Assembly: GCF_905404315.1 (NCBI RefSeq) | Contig: NC_066304.1 | Location: 4,216,001 to 4,280,000 of the forward strand | Origin: Leptidea sinapis | Taxonomy: Eukaryota > Arthropoda > Insecta > Lepidoptera > Pieridae | DNA: 64,000 nucleotides | Reading direction: 5' to 3' | Shown: in pieces, positions 39,238 to 49,164 of the stretch | How positions within the stretch are numbered: the stretch's first letter is position 1 | Layout of the letters: the number at the start of each line of letters is the position of its first letter | The notes under the pieces: model-generated | What the model saw: the letters and a program-made list of their open reading frames with translations, nothing else | What the model was told of the DNA's origin: nothing | The model's database searches: none | Translations under genes and position numbers: made by a program

Positions 39238-39348
39238 GGGTTTTTCAAGAATCCTGAGCGGCACTGCATTGTAATGGGTAGAGCGTATCAATTACCATCA
39301 GCTGAACGTCCTGCTCGTCTCGTCCCTTATTTTCATAAAAATAAATGA
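39238..39348 (-). mobile_element. Family A repeat, 5' part
   Basis: TTTTTCAAGAATCCTGAGCG, GCACTGCATTGTAATGGG, CAATTACCATCAGCTGAACG, TCCTGCTCGTCTCGTCCC, TTATTTTCATAAAAAT. It has one hairpin arm only and abuts the family U right end. Confidence 0.8.
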
Positions 39349-39621
39349 GTGACGTGAACACTTAAATCTTCCTGTATATTTGTGTTCACATTCCAATAAT
39401 ATAGTTATTACTTAGTGTATATAATACAAGTATTATAATATCAGTGTAAGTAAGTATATTTATATATATGTAAGTGTATTGCATATATATATGTAAGTGT
39501 ATTTAATTAGGTACCCTATCCAGTCCAGTGCCGGACCGTAAAAGGGGTGAAACCCCTGCTTTTTCATTTAACCTCATAGTGCTATTTTTCTGGCTTGGCT
39601 TTCAATCATATTCGTATACTA

Positions 39622-39761
39622 ACCCCCTTATTCATAATAGTCTGCTAACTTAAAGCATTGCTAATTCTCACTCTGTCTTCTTCTATTGACCTAAGTCAGA
39701 ATGAGAAAAAACACTCCTAAGCGGCTGTTTAAGGTTAGCGGACCATTATGAATAAGGGGGT
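39622..39761. mobile_element. Family N MITE, copy 2 (140 bp)
   Basis: ACCCCCTTATTCATAATAGT and the right end ACCATTATGAATAAGGGGGT are near-perfect inverse copies. The element differs from 8787-8930 by a handful of bases. That is far less than the divergence among other families here, so both insertions look recent. Confidence 0.88.
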
Positions 39762-39790
39762 GAATCGGCACAAAGTTAGTTAACTTAGGC

Positions 39791-40000
39791 TAAGCGCGCA
39801 CTACGATAAAAAGTCGTAGCGGAAAAATATCGTTATTCTGTGAACAACAGATATACACTTAATAAATTGTTTGCGATTTCAAAGTTGTAGATGCGAGATA
39901 TTACATATATTTACTTCCTAATGCACGTAGAAATTATTGTCGTATGCGATTTTATATCGCACTTTAAAAATCGCAACGAATAAATTTCGTAGTGCGCTTA
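39791..40000. mobile_element. 210-bp MITE with TAAGCGC...GCGCTTA ends
   Basis: Left TAAGCGCGCACTACGA (39791-39806) and right TCGTAGTGCGCTTA (39987-40000) are inverted repeats with a 2-bp indel. Inner CGTAGCGG / ATCGCAACG and TTATATCGCAC motifs add partial symmetry. It lies 29 bp from the family N copy. Non-coding; superfamily unknown. Confidence 0.65.
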
Positions 40001-40004
40001 ACAT

Positions 40005-40525
40005 TAGTCACACAAGTCTCCAGGACTCAGCAGTAAAATACCTTTACAATTTGATTAATAATCCCGAGCCTAGCTAAATATTTTATAAAATGCAAAACGG
40101 CCGAGCTGTCGTGGATACATTCTTACAATATTAAAAGAGGGACCTACAAACCGGTATGGATAGGGAGGCTGTAGAACCTGGTTGTAATCAATCGTGGGAG
40201 TCGGGAGACAGGCTATTCATCGTCTCAGGAGGATTTTAAACCACTTATATTGTTAATTCTCATAAAATTGCTGTACTTAGTAACATAATGTGCAAGTAAA
40301 GTTACTAATAGGCTACTTGCGACCCATCTGTCAAATAAAGACATCGTTTGCTTTGTATGCATTCGAGCGTCTATTAAATTTATTTATTATTATTTATAGG
40401 ACGGTAGATCTGTCATTGACTTATCAAAGCTATAAAAGGTTTATGACAGTTGATTAGTTGACATAACCAAATTTCGATAGACGAATATGCAAAACTATTA
40501 AAATGTGATGGTTGTACAAATGATT
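40005..40525. other. Unassigned stretch
   Basis: No ORF or repeat match. Locally GC-richer at 40140-40230 without splice sites. Confidence 0.4.
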
Positions 40526-40527
40526 TA

Positions 40528-40705
40528 AGTTTTCTTTAGTGTTAATTCCGCAAATATTTGTTTTAAAACAATTCTACACGTGTTTCGCCTCTACACAAGG
40601 CATACTCAGGACTTGTTGTCTCGCCAAAATCTGGCACGAGACTCATAATTATGGATTATTATAATTATGGATTTCCGCAAAGTAACGCCTAATTCAATAA
40701 ATGTG
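40528..40705. mobile_element. Family Y element, copy 2
   Basis: It begins ATTTAAGTTTTCTTTAGTGT and has TAATTCCGC, CTACACGTGTTTCGCCTCTA, CGCCAAAATCTGGCACGAGA. Unlike copy 1 it lacks the right inverted arm and goes directly to ATTATGGATTTCCGCAAAGT and AACGCC. Confidence 0.75.
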
Positions 40706-40709
40706 ATGG

Positions 40710-42590
40710 TTGGTTTATTTTCAAAATAGTTGTAGAACTACTTATTAGAGATATACGACAAAAATAAAGATAAATAAAAATAATTGGAAAATATGAAATA
40801 ATATTATATTGTGCAAATGACCGAGTCAATGACACCTTTCGTGGGCAATCGACAACTTGTCGCACGAGTTGCACATACTATTTTCTATTCAAAATGCGTT
40901 GATTTATGTGCAAAGCAAAGCCCCGGCGGGGAAAACAAATTAAAAGTAAAAAAAAGAAACAAATATGTTTCGAACAATAAATAAAAATTAATTAATATTA
41001 ATTAACAAAAAACGGCGATGTCATTCCAGACCGAAAATAATAGCTGAAAAATTAAGCATTCAAAAAATTATCAATTAATAAAAAATGAGTATAAATTTAT
41101 TTGATCAGAACATAAAACACAAGAACAACAACAGAAACATAAATAAATTACTTTTAGCAATTTATAAATCTGCGTGTGCCAAGTATAATTTGCGTGCGAC
41201 AAGTAAACTTTTCGCTCTCAAAAACAGTTTCATTTACGAAAAAACTCACGCGTAATTTTAGAATGGGCAAACGGCTCTTTTTTCAATCGCAACACGTAGT
41301 GCCAAGATACTGCTTTTCCTGCATGAGTAATACAAAAAATTATTTGATACCAGGAACAGTTTTTAAATATATTGTTTTCGTCAAACGCGAGGTTGCCAAA
41401 CCAACCTGCCTATACGACATCTGGTAATTAAGGAAGTAATTTATGTAGCCTTTGACAATTCGCTTCTTTATACATTATACAACAGGCCCTTAAGCAAATT
41501 AACATATTAATAAAACAAAAATGATTCAAATTCAAATTGAGTTATTTAGTTATTTAACCAAGATCGAAATGATTCAAAACCGGTCTTAAACAAATATTTG
41601 TAGGACCCGAACTATTATGTTCTCACGGTTAACTTTGATAGGATTATACATAGGTTATGTTAATTAAGTGGCAAGTTATAATATAATATTCTGATAGAAT
41701 AACTATAAACAAGTTTGATTGCACAATAATTTGTAATATAGTTAAGTGTAGGTGCTAGATGTAGGTACTTGTAGTAGCAGGTGTGTATTAGTTCTGTGAA
41801 TATTCATAAAAAAATGGTTCGTATGGCTAGGGTAACCATTTAGTAGTTTGAAACAGTCCTGACAAAAAGCCTCGCATTTCGATAGAAGTCCGGACTCTTA
41901 AGTTGATCTCGTTTAGATATTGTTTTCGGAAAGATTGAAGACTTTTTTTTTTAATTTATTTGATATGTAGTTTTATTTCTATATTCCAACGAATTAAAAA
42001 TAAAATTCCAACAAGTCAAAGGACCGGACAAAATATGGAAGATTCCATCATATTAGCGTTATAGTTAAGGCTTAAGTTATGTTAAGTATAATTTAAACTT
42101 TATCAGTAACTCTGACCTTAACATAGACTGCGGAATGTGTTGCACCATCATTTTCCTTGGCACAGTTAAAGTTTAAAAGTGAGATATCAAGTCTAATCGA
42201 ATTCTTATTTGAAACATTTGACAGGTCGCTATTAACTAAGTATAGTTTTAACCGACTAAAATCTGGACGCTTAAAGTTATTACGTCATATAAAAATTATC
42301 ATATGTTGCAACTCATTTTTTACCGATACTTTACCGTGTCTGTTATTGTTAAAGTTAGTTGGTACAACCTAGCCTAAAAGTCCGTACATGTCCGAATTAA
42401 TCAGGACGGATGTTAACCCTACTTACGGCGGATAACCGTCTTGTAATACCTTGTGGACTAACAAAGGAATTGTACAATGAGTCTCGCAGCAATATCAATG
42501 TGCGAGATCTAATATTGCTTCAAAAATTCAAAATTCTTAATTGATTTCTATAAAAATCGGTGTGTAGCTAGAGCTGCAATAAAATAAAAT
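40710..42590. other. Long AT-rich stretch without recognised gene or repeat
   Basis: The longest unassigned interval. The 83-codon plus ORF at 41176-41427 and the 71-codon one at 42157-42372 have no motif, no splice context and AT-driven composition. Nothing here is supported as a gene. Confidence 0.45.
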
Positions 42591-42594
42591 TCTT

Positions 42595-42885
42595 TATACT
42601 AGATATACTTCTTTTGACGCCTTATTGAAGGAAACCCAGACGGTCAACTAGACCATTTGTAACATATTTCAGCTAACATAAGCCTTTTTTTTTACTCATA
42701 TGTCTCCTGCACCACAACCAAAAGACGAGAATTGTATACATTTGAATATGTATAAGGTGTTGTAAAATAAAAAAAAGCAATTCATTCTAATTGCATAAAA
42801 ATAATTTTATGATATTTGAAATATACGCTATTTAACTAAATTATACATTATTATAATATTTCCATTGGTTGTATTTCATATTGGT
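42595..42885 (-). mobile_element. Family U DNA transposon, partial
   Basis: ACTTCTTTTGACGCCTTATT, GGTCAACTAGACCATTTGTA, AGCTAACATAAGCC, TTTCCATTGGTTGTATTTCA align with 58130-58350 and, inverted, with the right part of 36165-36615 (GATACAAATGGTCAAGTTGACC). Confidence 0.55.
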
Positions 42886-43449
42886 CTCTCTACAAACCTA
42901 AAATAGCACGACGAATAACATAATGAGAGAGGAGGAGCCTGCCTGCCGCTGCCGTATGTGTGAGAGAAAGGGACCCTCCCATAAGAAGTTATCACATCAA
43001 AAAGCCTGAAATTTCACCAAGCACCCCAAGAAGAATTCAACGCGAACGAAATCGAAGGCATAAATAGAATTAAAAATTACGTAATTGAAAATATTAAAAT
43101 GTATACAAATATAAATTTTTTCAATTAAGATTACTTTCTAATAAGATTCCAAGTACTCATTTATAAATTGTGTCCATCATAATTAGCAACAAAGGCATTA
43201 ACTAATTTAATAAGCACTGTATACAAAGTATGCAATAATAAGTTGGGTCTTTAAGTAGAGCCAAGAAAAGGAAGGCTGATTCATAAATCCTCTTATAATT
43301 ACTTTTACTTCACTGAATATGTATACGGGATACGTCACTTGAATGTGTTATATATCTACTTTACCTACATGTGCTTTTAAACTGCTCGTTCATATGTTTT
43401 CCATGATAAGTGACGAGACGAGAATCAAGTTATCTCCAATCGGCTTGAA

Positions 43450-43650
43450 ATGAAAAGAAATGAAATTTATTTATTGCGTCGAATACAGTATACATTATAG
43501 ATCGTCTTTTATTCGGCTAATTTAAATTAGCATGAAAAAAGTTAACTTAAAATTTAAAAAATCCTTAACACTAAAAATTTTTTAAACAGGAGTCCAGTAA
43601 ATCGTTTCTGTGGTAAGTTTTTTATTTCTAGAGGTAGATGATTAAATCAT
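43450..43650 (-). mobile_element. LINE 3' end (GAAAT-type tail)
   Basis: On the minus strand NHLPLEIKNLPQKRFTGLLF then KKFL is the C-terminal LINE pattern. A 3' untranslated part follows, ending TTCATTTCTTTTCATTTC at 43450. It abuts the family K fragment on the other strand. Confidence 0.55.
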
Positions 43651-43669
43651 TTTGTACACATTGCGTAGC

Positions 43670-44095
43670 TACTATTTAGGTATAATGTTGTTCTGGGACA
43701 ATGGCCATACACCAGTCTATCCGGTAATCTGGTGGAACGAGGATTCTTTGCCGTTGCGAAGAGATGTGGGCTTTCTCTGCATCTTCTCCTGCATATATCA
43801 CGGGGAGTGCTAATTTGATCGGGTTGATACCAGCAGTGGAATTCCTTACATAACGTCAATGATTCTAAAACCGCGCTCTTTGCCAGAAACATCTTACCTC
43901 GCACAACCGGTTAGCTATGAAATCAATTACCGCCTACAGTTTTCCCTAACCGATACAACTTAGGGAACTTCGAGCATAGAGTATCCTACCAACTTCAAGG
44001 CTCGCAACACATCTCTTGATCTCTGGTGTTGCCGATGTCTCATGGTTGCCTCACAGCTTCCCATCACGTGAGTTTTCCCCCTCTTATATATAAAA
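43670..44095 (+). mobile_element. Family K LINE (CR1-like) 3' end, copy 1
   Basis: The plus strand decodes, with breaks, GFFAVAKRCGLSLHLLLHIY, HGEC, and later YDL/GTFK and LKARNTSLDLW equivalents. The tail is CCGATGTCTCATGGTTGCCT, CACAGCTTCCCATCACGTGA, CCCCCTCTTATATATAAAA. It matches 58600-58945 block for block. It is a sister of family B, with the same C-terminal protein but a different tail. Confidence 0.7.
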
Positions 44096-44254
44096 TGAGA
44101 AACACTTGATTGTTAGTAATACGACCTCGCCTACTTCAACGCATTCCCAATCAGAATTATTGTATACCCATAATTTTTGGGCATACTGTGCTGCTTCCGT
44201 GGTGGTTGCGGAAAAATATAGTCTGTACTGTAACCAAACACTCTAATATCGCCT

Positions 44255-44565
44255 TGTGCTTCCCCGGGGCATACAAAGAAAAGGGAAGTCCCAGACGTCA
44301 GTTCCAAGTGTGTCGTACCAGGCGATTATGGGCATTTACCAGTGGAAGGCTCCTTTGCTCAGGATGCCGGCTAGATTATGTGTAAGCATTATTGTGTTTC
44401 AGTCTGAAGGGTGCCGTAGCTAGTGCAATTACTAGCCAAATGAGACTTAACATCTTAAGTCTGAAAATGACGAGCGCAATTGTAGTGCCGCTCAGAATTT
44501 TTGGGCAAGGCGTACAATTACCATCAGCAGAACGTTTTGCTCGTCTTCTCCCTTATAGTTATTAG
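44255..44565 (-). mobile_element. Family A repeat with extended part
   Basis: On the minus strand it keeps TTGCGCTCGTCATTTTCAGA, GGCACCCTTCAGACTGAAAC and GCCGGCATCCTGAGCAAAGG. It continues beyond into the ACGACACAC..GGGACTTCCC extension. One hairpin arm is deleted (CAGAATTTTTGGGCAAGGCG). Confidence 0.75.
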
Positions 44566-44569
44566 AAAA

Positions 44570-45230
44570 TATCCTGATACAATTTATATTACAATTGAAA
44601 AATCTACTATGCTTTTGACTGTAAGAAAAAATTAACAATAAAGTTTGACGAACTAATATTTGATTACAACTAATAAAAAATATAATAATAAACAGTAAAT
44701 CAGAATGTCTCATTCGAATTCACGGAAACATATGTTTTTCTATGCATGAATTTAAATGGCGATTAATATAATTCAAACCTTAAATTTATATCAATAAAGT
44801 AAACATTTCTTTACAGCTAACCAATGACAAATAGCTCTCTCATAAGGCTTCTCTTGGGCGGTGAAGAGTCCATAAAAATGCCACCAATATCGATAGTCAC
44901 GGTTCATCAACTTCTACCACAGGTCAACCAGCAATAGGAAGTAATAAGCAATAGTAGGATTTAGGGAATTAAGATTAGCCAAGCGCGAAATATCTTATCG
45001 GTAATATAGGCTTCCAATTGGATTTGAAATATACACCACTACATTTTAATTACCAAGAGAGAATAGTCAGTTTGGTTACAAAAAAATTGACAGAAATATT
45101 ACTTTTCAAAACTGATGTCTAAATTATGGCCGTAATATATATTACTGAAAGTGTATTAAAGTAGGAAACTAGGAATCTTACAGGTGGAGGGGAGTTAGCA
45201 GCGCGGGCGGGGAAGCAGCAATTTCTTCTT
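44570..45230. other. Unassigned stretch
   Basis: AT-rich, no ORF of interest. TTTCTTTACAG at 44805-44815 resembles an acceptor but no matching donor or open frame follows. Confidence 0.4.
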
Positions 45231-45434
45231 TCTATATATATATATATATATATGTATATAATGAAAATGGTCATTGTTTGAGGCTCTTTCAAGCATAAAC
45301 CACTGATCGTATCGGCATGAAACTACCACCATTCGATGCGAAATTTATCCTTCATGGTTTACGGCTACTTATTTTTTTATTGTTTAATTAATTCCTTATC
45401 AAGTTTGCCCAGCGAAGCGGGCCGGAACGGCTAG
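45231..45434 (+). mobile_element. Small non-autonomous Helitron, tandem copy 1 (204 bp)
   Basis: The 5' end TCTATATATATATATATATA is followed by TGAAAATGGTCATTGTTTGA. The 3' end carries a hairpin (GCCC-A-GC-GAA-GC-GGGC, 45407-45422) and then CGGAACGGCTAG, with T next. A 3' hairpin 10-12 bases before CTAG is the Helitron hallmark. No ORF. Confidence 0.8.
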
Positions 45435-45645
45435 TCTATATATATATATATATATATAATGAAAATGGTCTTTGTTTGAGGCTCTACTGATCGTATCGAC
45501 ATGAAACTACCACCATTCGATGCGAAATTTATCCAAGATGGTTTATGGCTACTTATTTTCGAATACATACCTACGAATTCCAACGCTCCTTCATTAATTT
45601 ATTTCCTTTTAAAATTCGCCCAGCGGAGTGGGCGGGAACGGCTAG
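45435..45645 (+). mobile_element. Small non-autonomous Helitron, tandem copy 2 (211 bp)
   Basis: It starts TCTATATATA directly after the CTAG of copy 1, without a spacer. It shares GAAACTACCACCATTCGATG, CGAAATTTATCC and the 3' hairpin GCCCA-GCGGAG-TGGGC, then GGGAACGGCTAG and T. Differences from copy 1 include a 13-bp deletion early and a longer middle. Confidence 0.8.
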
Positions 45646-45774
45646 TTTATTAATAAGTTTGTCAATGACTTGCTATTTTCGAAAGATTATTTTTGTTTTA
45701 TTGTTTTTTATTTTATTTTTGTCAATTAAAGTGCTGTACTTAGTTAGTAATACGTATGTACTTACGTAGACTTA

Positions 45775-45994
45775 CGGCCGTTTTCAATAACCTGTCTATT
45801 CTTAGGTTAACTTACGGATACATTGCTGTCACCGTTTAACGACAAGATCTTATCTATCCATAGTTGTGTCCAATATAGTTACAGTCCAATGCTATCTGTC
45901 AATAGGTTAATGAAATGTAAGCAAGCGTAAAAGGATAGATTTGTCTACCTCGAGTAAGTTAAACTAGTTAGACATAGGTTATTGAAAACGGCCG
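45775..45994. mobile_element. 220-bp MITE with CGGCCGTTTTCAATAACCT ends
   Basis: Left CGGCCGTTTTCAATAACCTG (45775-45794) and right AGGTTATTGAAAACGGCCG (45976-45994) are near-perfect inverse copies. Inner TCTTAGGTTAACTTAC / GAGTAAGTTAAACTAG extends the pairing. Family O (30966-31271) has similar ends. Non-coding. Confidence 0.8.
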
Positions 45995-46188
45995 ATAGCC
46001 TGTGGTAAGCCAGTTTTTTTGGTAATTTTAAAATGGCTAAATATATCTTACAAATTTAAATTAGTCTTACATAATTTAATATTTTTCTTATCCTTATTTT
46101 GCGAATATCTAAATGGGCTGTTATTATTTGGATTAAATTGACATTGGGAACAAGGAAAAAAGGCGCGTTATAAAAGGGTGTAAACAAA

Positions 46189-46252
46189 AGTGATCACTTA
46201 CAATGAGGTGACACGTATGGTAATTTATCCTTTTCTTTCATACAAAAAGAAT
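46189..46252 (+). mobile_element. Diverged family B-like LINE tail
   Basis: GTGATCACTTACAATGAGGT, GACACG, ATTTATCCTTTTCTTTCATA, CAAAAAGA retains the order of the family B tail with many changes. Confidence 0.5.
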
Positions 46253-46254
46253 GT

Positions 46255-46640
46255 AACCGACATACGAGGCGTTTATTAATATAATATCCGGACGACCGAG
46301 GCTTGCTCGGATTTTTAAGAATGTACAAAACTTGAACAAAAAAAACTAATAGGACATCTGGATTCGAAGCGGGGTCTTCTGCTTTCCGGATCACCTAATG
46401 TCCCATCTGAGCTATTATAGTCTTGTATATAGTGACGAAAATAAACCTTTGTATTCTAATGTTATTGTAGCTGTTTCTCATTAAAAACACGGATGAAACT
46501 ACATTTTTTTTAATTGAAACCTAGCTAGATCGATTTATCGCCCCCAAAATCACCTGCATACTATATTTATGAAAATCGTTGGAGCCGTTTCCGATATTCA
46601 GATTATATATATACAAGAATTGCTCGTTTAAATATATAAG
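46255..46640 (-). mobile_element. Family F repeat with tRNA-like segment
   Basis: On the minus strand, TAGCTCAGATGGGACATTAG and GCTTCGAATCCAGATG (about 46353-46415) form a tRNA-like head with box A and box B. The other end carries ATAAATCGATCTAGCTAGGT and AACGGCTCCAACGATTTTCA. I recall this combination from lepidopteran repeats. ORF 46194-46394 is a by-product. Confidence 0.5.
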
Positions 46641-46644
46641 ATTG

Positions 46645-47105
46645 AAGGTATATCTGTAAACAATAGGTTTAATAACACTTAAAAATAAAATATAATTAAA
46701 CCTCAGTGACAATTATGAGTTATATCAGACCTAAAAGTCTCGCAACAATTCCGCATAGCAAAAAAGCTGATGTATAAGAAGTTGCGACCCGTTATTGGGC
46801 CTCATGTGTCGCTACATAAGAAGGAAAACTCTTTATTCCACTGAAACTGGTTTACGCCGTTTGATATATATGGACTCGGCAGACGTTATCGTAAAACTTA
46901 CATGCGCTTTTACGGTTAACATTTTTTTTATATGTTAGATAACATAGGTCGAAAGAAAGACACTATTTACAGTTTGGGATGTGTAAGGCGATTTGTGGAC
47001 GAACAAACACTGTGAATCTGATAAAGTAATATGTAGGAAATTAAATGGTATAATTTGTGTAAGAGAGAAAATATACTAACTTAAAATTTGGTTTTGCTGT
47101 GAACT
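46645..47105. other. Unassigned stretch
   Basis: No ORF or repeat match seen. Confidence 0.4.
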
Positions 47106-47107
47106 CG

Positions 47108-47275
47108 TAAGTGGGAGGCTCCTTTGCACCGGATACCGGCTAGATTATGGGTACAACAACGGTGCCTATTTCTGCCGTGAAGCAGTAATGTGTAAGCATT
47201 ACTGTGTTTCGGTCTGAAGGGCGCCGTAGCTAGTGAAATTACGGGGCAAATGAGACTTGACAACTTATAAATTAT
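47108..47275 (-). mobile_element. Family A repeat, 3' part
   Basis: GTGGGAGGCTCCTTTGCACC, TAGATTATGGGTACAACAAC, GCCTATTTCTGCCGTGAAGC, TGTTTCGGTCTGAAGGGCGC, CAAATGAGACTTGACAAC. The outer GTGGGAGGCTCC end is intact and the 5' half is missing. Confidence 0.85.
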
Positions 47276-48003
47276 ATTATCAAAGTCCATTCTTTAGTCA
47301 CCTGTATGGATGATAAATATGACAAGTAAGGTTCTGTACAAATAATTATGGGAAAATTTCCTTAAAAATCCTTGCCTTGTTTAAATTTATTGATAGACGG
47401 AGCTTATATTGTATTGCTCACCGAATAGTAGACTTCAGTCTATTTTACTTTCAAGTAGAATTTAACAATCTCTTAGATTGAACAAATATTAAAATCTAAC
47501 TGCTTACAGGAAAGCTTTTCTCTTGTAATATTTATACGAGGAATAAGCTGTCCTGAATCTGCTCGACTAAAGTCACCTTGCTAAAGAATACCAGTATGAC
47601 GGAATTGCCCACATTGACTCTATGTCTACATGCTACCTATGTCTATTAACATTTATCTCGTATAAACTTTACTGAGCTTTTCATAAAATCATCGTAAAAA
47701 TTGACCATAAATTTCGCCATAGTTATTATCGTATATAATCATTTAATTTAATTAATTAATGATCTAAGTAAACCACAAACTTGCCCTACTTAAGTCATAC
47801 GTTCACAAAAGCCGCGGCTTATCAAATATTCGTAGACCGATAAACCTTGGGAACAGTTTATCCGTATTAGGTCTAATGATCAGGAACAAGGCCGCGTTGT
47901 CTGATTGCGACGGCCAACGAAGGATACGGCAGTTTGCCAGAAGCCGCGGACGTATTCCCTGCGCTCACGACATATCCCATCGTAGACGTAGCCGTAGCCT
48001 GCC
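47276..48003. other. Upstream region of the main coding exon
   Basis: AT-rich to about 47800, then increasingly GC-rich (GCGACGGCCAACGAAGGATA, GCCAGAAGCCGCGGACG) up to the exon. No repeat was recognised. The 3' 200 bases are the likely promoter or 5' untranslated region of the gene starting at 48028. Confidence 0.5.
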
Positions 48004-48011
48004 TGACGTCA
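48004..48011 (+). promoter_or_regulatory. CRE-type palindrome TGACGTCA just upstream of the start codon
   Basis: A perfect TGACGTCA (CREB/ATF site consensus) ends 16 bases before the ATG at 48028. Its TGA is also the in-frame stop that fixes 48028 as the first available start. If transcription starts upstream, the site lies in the leader; CRE sites can act there, but function is unproven. Confidence 0.4.
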
Positions 48012-48027
48012 TAATACCCTAGCCGCC

Positions 48028-48933
48028 ATGCGAGATGACACGCCTCCCGCTGCGTCCGCCCCCCGCAAACCTTCCCGCCTCAAACGTACTTTACGTACGC
48101 TCAGTTCACCTTTCCGCTCCGGCTCGCCCTTCCACATCGCGTCTCTCAAACGCAGCGGCTCGGTTAAGTCTTCAGTGTCAGACGGCGATATCGTGCGGGA
48201 CGAACGCACCATGCGTAAGAAAAACAAGAAACAACGCGCCGACGCGCCATCTACGTCGCGGAGCACCGACAGCTCACCCGTCGTCGCCAAACCGAAACTG
48301 GGCGCCGCCGGCCTCGCGGACAAGAGAGTGGCCAGCGTAGACACCATACGGTCGGAAAGCATCGAGTTCAAATCAGATGCGGAAAATGAACCACAAACAT
48401 CAGTCATCATCAAAACTGAAAATAGCGACAGTAAAACTGAAACAGAAACTGAAAACCAAACGATTCCCAAGGTAGCTTCGAGTTCCAATTTAGACTCTAA
48501 GTCGCCGGAGATAAGTAGCACGCCAGAGCCACCTCTCAGCCCAATCACTGTGGAACACCCGGTCGCTATGCGGGCGTTTGCTAAAGCGACCTGGAAGCGG
48601 CGCACGGCTCCCGAAATTCAGAAGCCGGTCGAGGAACCGAGCCCAGAGAGCGCCATGAAGCGCCGCATCGCTTTCGTGTCGCAGACGTCAATCTATAAGT
48701 CGGAGGAGCAAGACGACGAAGAGGGGAGCACTGGCGAGGTGGGGTCACTCGAAGAAGTAATAAAAGTGGCGCTGGCCCGTGAGCGGCTCGCGGCGAGCGC
48801 GCGTGAACCCTCGCCGCCGCAGTCGCGCGACAACGTCGAGAGCGAGGAGGAGAGAGACACGGCTGCGGACACGATGCCGGCGTACGGGGACCTCATCGAG
48901 CCGCAGAGCAAGCCGACCAACGGCAACGGACCG
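48028..48933 (+). CDS. First coding exon of an unidentified host gene (302 codons, then GTGAGT)
   Basis: The longest convincing coding sequence in the window. ATG sits in GCCGCCATGC, a good initiation context, after an in-frame TGA at 48004. The exon should end at CCG|GTGAGT (48933/48934), phase 0; read-through would stop after 11 more codons. The product is hydrophilic and low-complexity: a basic N-terminus (RKPSRLKRTLRTLSSPFRSG), many Ser-Pro and Arg-x-x-Ser sites (RSGSVKSS, SPVVAKPK, PEPPLSPITVEHP), a Glu/Thr run (SKTETETENQ), RRIAFVSQTSIYKSEEQDDE, and a short amphipathic SLEEVIKVALARERLAASA. No signal peptide, membrane segment or enzyme fold. It looks like a disordered regulatory N-terminus of a longer protein. 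GC-rich codon use contrasts sharply with its flanks. Short shadow ORFs on both strands are ignored. Confidence 0.85.
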
Positions 48934-49025
48934 GTGAGTAGAGCGGCGAGCGTGCCGTGTCGAGTCTAGCCGCTAGCGAGTAGCGCGTCAGTGAACGCGG
49001 GCTGCTCGTGCGATGCGCGCGCGCC

Positions 49026-49112
49026 ATGACCTTCGAGGAGACGGGGGACGAATGTTTCCTCACCGTGTGCGAGTGTTGCGGATTTAGCGCCGAGACGTCC
49101 CTGCTGTACCCA
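49026..49112 (+). CDS. Candidate alternative first exon (29 codons), phase-0 donor GTACGT
   Basis: ATG (GCGCGCCATGACC context) opens MTFEETGDECFLTVCECCGF, then SAETSLLYP, and meets GTACGT at 49113. The length of 87 nt gives phase 0, the same as the large exon 93 bases upstream. Acidic start and four Cys (CFLTVCECC) are protein-like. It lies in the same CpG-rich island. A further ATGCCCTCC|GTGAGT (49154-49162) is also phase 0. These could be alternative starts spliced to one downstream exon, or intron sequence of the larger transcript. Confidence 0.45.
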
Positions 49113-49164
49113 GTACGTTTTGTTTCACGGTAGTTTGAGAAGGACAAGCGACGATGCCCTCCGT

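Noticed and set aside
41176..41427. 83-codon ORF as a small gene
   Set aside because: No motif, no splice or promoter context, AT-driven composition; an ORF of this length is expected by chance in 64 kb.
46353..46415. tRNA gene on the minus strand
   Set aside because: Box A and box B are recognisable but acceptor pairing fails, and the segment belongs to a longer repeat whose flanks I recall from other lepidopteran loci.
48009..48605. 198-codon minus-strand ORF opposite the main exon
   Set aside because: A shadow of the GC-rich plus-strand exon. No initiation context or splice support, and the plus-strand frame has a stop-defined start and a consensus donor.
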